Source: Hymenobacter sp. UV11
GTDB taxonomy: Bacteria > Bacteroidota > Bacteroidia > Cytophagales > Hymenobacteraceae
NCBI RefSeq assembly: GCF_004684095.1
Contig: NZ_SRII01000009.1
Span: 124,001-188,000 of the forward strand
Direction: 5' to 3'
DNA length: 64,000 nucleotides
Below are positions 59,031 to 64,000 of the stretch, in pieces; within the stretch, counting starts at the first letter, position 1; the number at the start of each line of letters is the position of its first letter. Under the pieces are notes generated by a model that did no database searches, had not been told where the DNA came from, and saw only the letters and a program-made list of their open reading frames with translations. Position numbers and translations under genes: made by a program.

Positions 59031-61184
59031 CTAGGCGGGTAGCCGCAACGTAAACTCGGTGCCCTGGCCGGCCTGGCTTTGTACCGTGAGCGTGCCGCCG
59101 TGGCCTTTGGTTACGATGTCGTAGCTCAAAGACAAGCCCAGGCCAGTACCTTCGCCGGTGGGCTTAGTGGTGAAAAAGGGCTGAAATATCTTGGCCTGCA
59201 CTGCCTCGGGCATGCCCGTGCCGTTGTCGTGCACGCGCACTTCCACGGTGTTGCCCACGCGGCGGGTTGCTACCCCCACCGTGGGCTGGTAGCCTGCCTC
59301 GCCGGCCTGCTGGCGCTGCTGCACGGCGTAGAAGGCATTGGTAAACAGATTCAGCAGCACTCGGCCCAGGTCGGGCCCTACCCCCTGCACCAGCGGCAAG
59401 TCCGGGGCAAAGTCGGTTTCGAGCGTGGCGTTAAAGCGCTTGTCCTTGGCGCGCAGGCCGTGGTAGGCCAGGCGCAGGTACTCGTCGGCCAGGGCGTTGA
59501 GGGCGGTGGGGGCACGCTCGCCGGTGCTGGCACGCGAGTGTTCGAGCATCCCGCGCACGATGCCCGCCGCCCGCTGCCCGTGCTGGCTGATTTTGGTCAG
59601 GTTCTGGCCTAGGTCGGCCAGCAGCTCCTCTTGCAATACCGGGTCGGCGGCTGCGCCTTTGGCTTGCTCCTCACGCAGCTCGCTCACCAGCTCGGTGCTC
59701 ACTTCGGAGAAGTTGTTGACGAAGTTGAGCGGGTTCTGAATCTCGTGGGCGATGCCGGCCGTGAGCTCGCCCAGGCTGGCCATTTTCTCTTTTTGAATGA
59801 GTTGATTTTGCGTGGTGCGCAGGTCGGTAAGCGAGCGCTGCAGCTCGCCGGTGCGCTGCGTTACCTGGTGTTCCAGGGTTTCATTCTGGCTGGCCAGCAG
59901 GGCTTGCTTATCCTGCTCCTGGGCCAGGGTTTGGGCCGAAAGCTGCTCTACTTCGCCCAGCTTGACTTGCAGCATCTCGGCATCAAGGGCAAAATCGCGG
60001 GCCAGAAACAGCGAGATGCCCAGCGCTGGCAGCATGATAATGGGCGCCAGTAGGAGGTTATCCGTTAGCAAGGGCAGGGCCACGCCCAGGATGTGCAGGG
60101 CCAGGTAAATCACCACGGTTATCAGCCCACCCACCAACCCGCAGGCGATGATGGGCGCCCCGCGCTGCTGCTGGCGCAGGGCCAGGGCCGTCAGGCGTAG
60201 CTGCTCGGCCAGCATCAGGCCCCCAAAGGCCAGGTAGGGATACGTGTATAGGGGCGAAAACAAGGTCAGCTCTTGCACCAGCAGCAGCAGCACCCCGCTC
60301 ACGACCAGGGCCACGTAGGGCCGGCCGGGCCGAAAGCCGAACAGCGGATACACAGCCAGCACCATCCACATAGCGCTCAGAAAAAGAAAGATATACTCGG
60401 CAATCCAGCGCAACATTCCCCAGTTATTGGCCGGCAGCACCCCAAGCGTATCCACCGCGCTATCTATGCACGCAAACCCCAGGGCCAGGGCCAGGGCGTA
60501 GCGGGCAAAGTAGCGGTTGGCCTCCTGGGCAGGGTTGTAGTGATAAAACGTGGAGTGCAGCAGGGCGAGCAGCAGAAACACACCCGCCATGATGTAGTAT
60601 ATCATGTTCGTATCGGCCCACTCCGCCTCCAACAGCCGCCGCTGCGGCAGCGTGCGCAGCACCGGTAGCAGCTGCGGCAGCCAGTCGGCCCCGAGCAGCA
60701 GTGGGGCGGGCTGCCAGGGGGCAAAGCGCACGGCCAGCACCTGCTCGGCGGGGGCATTGGCGGGCACTTCAATCGGGGCCATCGCCAGGTCCATGGTTAG
60801 CCCCCACGCCCGCACTGCCGGGGCCGAAACCAATCGCCCGTTGAGGTACAACGCGGCCGTGCCCAGCCGCCACACATCCAGCAGTAGGGCCCGCTGGCGC
60901 AGGCTATCGGCGAGGCGAAAGCGCAGCCGCAGCCAGTACACACCGGCTTGGGCGGCGGGCGGCAGCGCGCGCCGCCGCCGGGTGGGGTCGAGCGGGGCCC
61001 AGCGGCGGTCGTCGAAATCGGGCCGGGCCCAGGCGGGGTCGTCGCCGGCGTGGTAGCGCCAGCCTTGGCTGAGCAACAGGCCCGCGGGGGGCAGGCCGCT
61101 GAGGAGGGTAGCGGCCGTAGCGGGCGCTTGGGCCAGGCAGCCGCTGGCAGTAAACAGGGCCAGCAGCAGGAGCAAGTGTTTCAC
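59031..61184 (-). CDS. Membrane histidine kinase 1 with periplasmic jelly-roll sensor
   Basis: A 717-residue sensor kinase from a GTG start. Signal peptide (1-18), then a periplasmic domain (25-190) of galactose-binding/jelly-roll style with QGWRYHAGDDPAWARPDFDD and YLNGRLV, then seven membrane segments (about 195-400, 7TMR-DISM-like). Cytoplasmic part: coiled coil, HisKA with His480 in GIAHEIQNPLNFVNNF, ATPase with NLFTNAFYAVQQR, VHDNGTGMP and GEGTGLGLSLSYDIV. The kinase ends at 59031. It is a close paralogue of the next gene. No response regulator is adjacent. Confidence 0.93.
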   Translation of the reverse strand: MKHLLLLLALFTASGCLAQAPATAATLLSGLPPAGLLLSQGWRYHAGDDPAWARPDFDDRRWAPLDPTRRRRALPPAAQAGVYWLRLRFRLADSLRQRALLLDVWRLGTAALYLNGRLVSAPAVRAWGLTMDLAMAPIEVPANAPAEQVLAVRFAPWQPAPLLLGADWLPQLLPVLRTLPQRRLLEAEWADTNMIYYIMAGVFLLLALLHSTFYHYNPAQEANRYFARYALALALGFACIDSAVDTLGVLPANNWGMLRWIAEYIFLFLSAMWMVLAVYPLFGFRPGRPYVALVVSGVLLLLVQELTLFSPLYTYPYLAFGGLMLAEQLRLTALALRQQQRGAPIIACGLVGGLITVVIYLALHILGVALPLLTDNLLLAPIIMLPALGISLFLARDFALDAEMLQVKLGEVEQLSAQTLAQEQDKQALLASQNETLEHQVTQRTGELQRSLTDLRTTQNQLIQKEKMASLGELTAGIAHEIQNPLNFVNNFSEVSTELVSELREEQAKGAAADPVLQEELLADLGQNLTKISQHGQRAAGIVRGMLEHSRASTGERAPTALNALADEYLRLAYHGLRAKDKRFNATLETDFAPDLPLVQGVGPDLGRVLLNLFTNAFYAVQQRQQAGEAGYQPTVGVATRRVGNTVEVRVHDNGTGMPEAVQAKIFQPFFTTKPTGEGTGLGLSLSYDIVTKGHGGTLTVQSQAGQGTEFTLRLPA

Positions 61185-61202
61185 GGGCAGCCAGTGGGGA
61201 GA

Positions 61203-63359
<2,157 letters not shown>

Positions 63360-63408
63360 GAGCAGCGAACGGGGCAGAAGGGCGGAGGAGCAGGCAGCAC
63401 CTGAGCCG

Positions 63409-64000
63409 CTACCGCACGCCGCGCGCGCGGTGCCACCAGTAGTTGGCCTCGTGCAGCAAGCGGGTGGGCCAGCCCTCCAGCACATCTACCCAGGGCAGGC
63501 CCTTGGCAAAGCGCTGGCGGTCGCGCCAGCGCAGCACGGCCAGCACGTCGGGCTCGTGCATGGGCCAAATTTGGCAGAGCGGCGCACTGCTGCCGCTGGC
63601 CGCGATAATGCCGTTGACGGCGCGGCGGGCGGCCTCGTTGGCACCTTCCATGGTGGCCAGGTCGGTGTTGGTGCGCACGTAGTCGGAGGCCAGAAACAGG
63701 TTTTCGATGCCGCAGAAGCTCTCGGGGCGCAGGCTCCACGAGTTGGCGGTGTTCACGAGCAGCGGCTCAGTATTGTGCGAAGCCGCGAAGGGGCTGCGGA
63801 TGGGCGGCGGCAGCACGTGCTCGGTGCCCGGCTCAATGTCGGAGTCGATGTGGTAGCGCACCAGCATCGCATCGGTGAGCAGGCTGGTGCCGTCGGCTTG
63901 CACCAGGCTCTTCTTTAGTTGCTCCCACACCTCTTTCGCCACTTCGGGCAGCTGGCAGTCGGCGGCGGTTTTGCCATTCAGGCCCTTCTCAAACCAGTTG
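63409..64000 (-). CDS. C-terminal part of an FAD-dependent amine-oxidase-type oxidoreductase
   Basis: The frame is open to the window edge; 197 residues are visible. Near the end lies LFLASDYVRTNTDLATMEGANEAARRAVN, the C-terminal FAD-binding pattern of amine-oxidase-fold enzymes such as phytoene desaturase and hydroxysqualene dehydroxylase-like proteins. The sequence RSPFAASHNTEPLLVNTANSWSLRPE is typical of a Bacteroidota branch of unknown substrate. The N-terminal dinucleotide-binding motif would lie outside the window. The gene runs toward the tandem kinases, about 50 bp upstream of the second. Confidence 0.8.
   Translation of the reverse strand, partial: NWFEKGLNGKTAADCQLPEVAKEVWEQLKKSLVQADGTSLLTDAMLVRYHIDSDIEPGTEHVLPPPIRSPFAASHNTEPLLVNTANSWSLRPESFCGIENLFLASDYVRTNTDLATMEGANEAARRAVNGIIAASGSSAPLCQIWPMHEPDVLAVLRWRDRQRFAKGLPWVDVLEGWPTRLLHEANYWWHRARGVR

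Overview
The window looks like a chromosomal segment of a high-GC member of the Bacteroidota, most like Hymenobacter or a close Cytophagales relative. The basis is a SusC/SusD pair with a FecI/FecR regulator pair, PorU2/PorV2-like type IX secretion proteins, a perfect TTG-N19-TAnnTTTG promoter in front of a tRNA gene, many lipoprotein signals, and sensor kinases of the type common in Hymenobacter. No phage, insertion sequence, CRISPR array or rRNA was seen. Identities rest on recognition of the translated sequences; no database was searched.

Layout. 1-5.5 kb: end of a kelch-type lipoprotein gene, an FtsX-like ABC permease, and a forward set namZ-like / fmt / folA. 5.5-12 kb: porU2 (C25 peptidase) and porV2 on the minus strand. 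12-19 kb: PadR regulator plus a PspC/GIN membrane protein, then housekeeping and conserved genes (SUI1, DUF3050, lipid kinase, GAPDH) and tRNA-Glu. 19-20.9 kb: a gene-poor stretch with a porin-like remnant and two very small genes. 20.9-25.2 kb: a five-PAS histidine kinase, a lone receiver protein and a frameshifted bestrophin-like membrane gene.

25.3-37.2 kb: a carbohydrate region. It holds a GH97 glucosidase, three TIM-barrel sugar isomerase/epimerase-like proteins, a DUF1080 (3-keto-glycoside lyase/hydratase family) protein, a cytochrome c lipoprotein, a Gfo/Idh/MocA oxidoreductase, an MFS sugar/nucleoside-type permease, and a GMC flavoprotein with its small subunit. Together these fit oxidation of glycosides at C3 in the periplasm, cleavage of the keto-glycoside by a lyase rather than by hydrolysis, and uptake and reduction of the product. 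37.6-59 kb: a polysaccharide utilization locus (sigma factor, FecR, SusC with STN domain, SusD, GH3, GH30, GH3, GH42, GH31 with PA14, GntP-type permease, second DUF1080 protein). The GH31/GH42/GH3 set suggests xyloglucan-type or related beta-glucan oligosaccharides. 59-63.4 kb: two paralogous membrane histidine kinases in tandem, then the 3' end of an FAD-dependent oxidoreductase gene.

Two sequence-level patterns run through the window. First, gene ends are often marked by very long, near-perfect inverted repeats (arms 20-44 bp), several belonging to recurring families. Second, the short C-rich word CTACCCC, often as CCCTACCCC(C), occurs in either orientation at least 86 times by eye, in and between genes, far above a chance level of about a dozen. 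It is mostly C-rich on the coding strand and appears to force rare CTA and GTA codons. I see no explanation for it in the annotated features.
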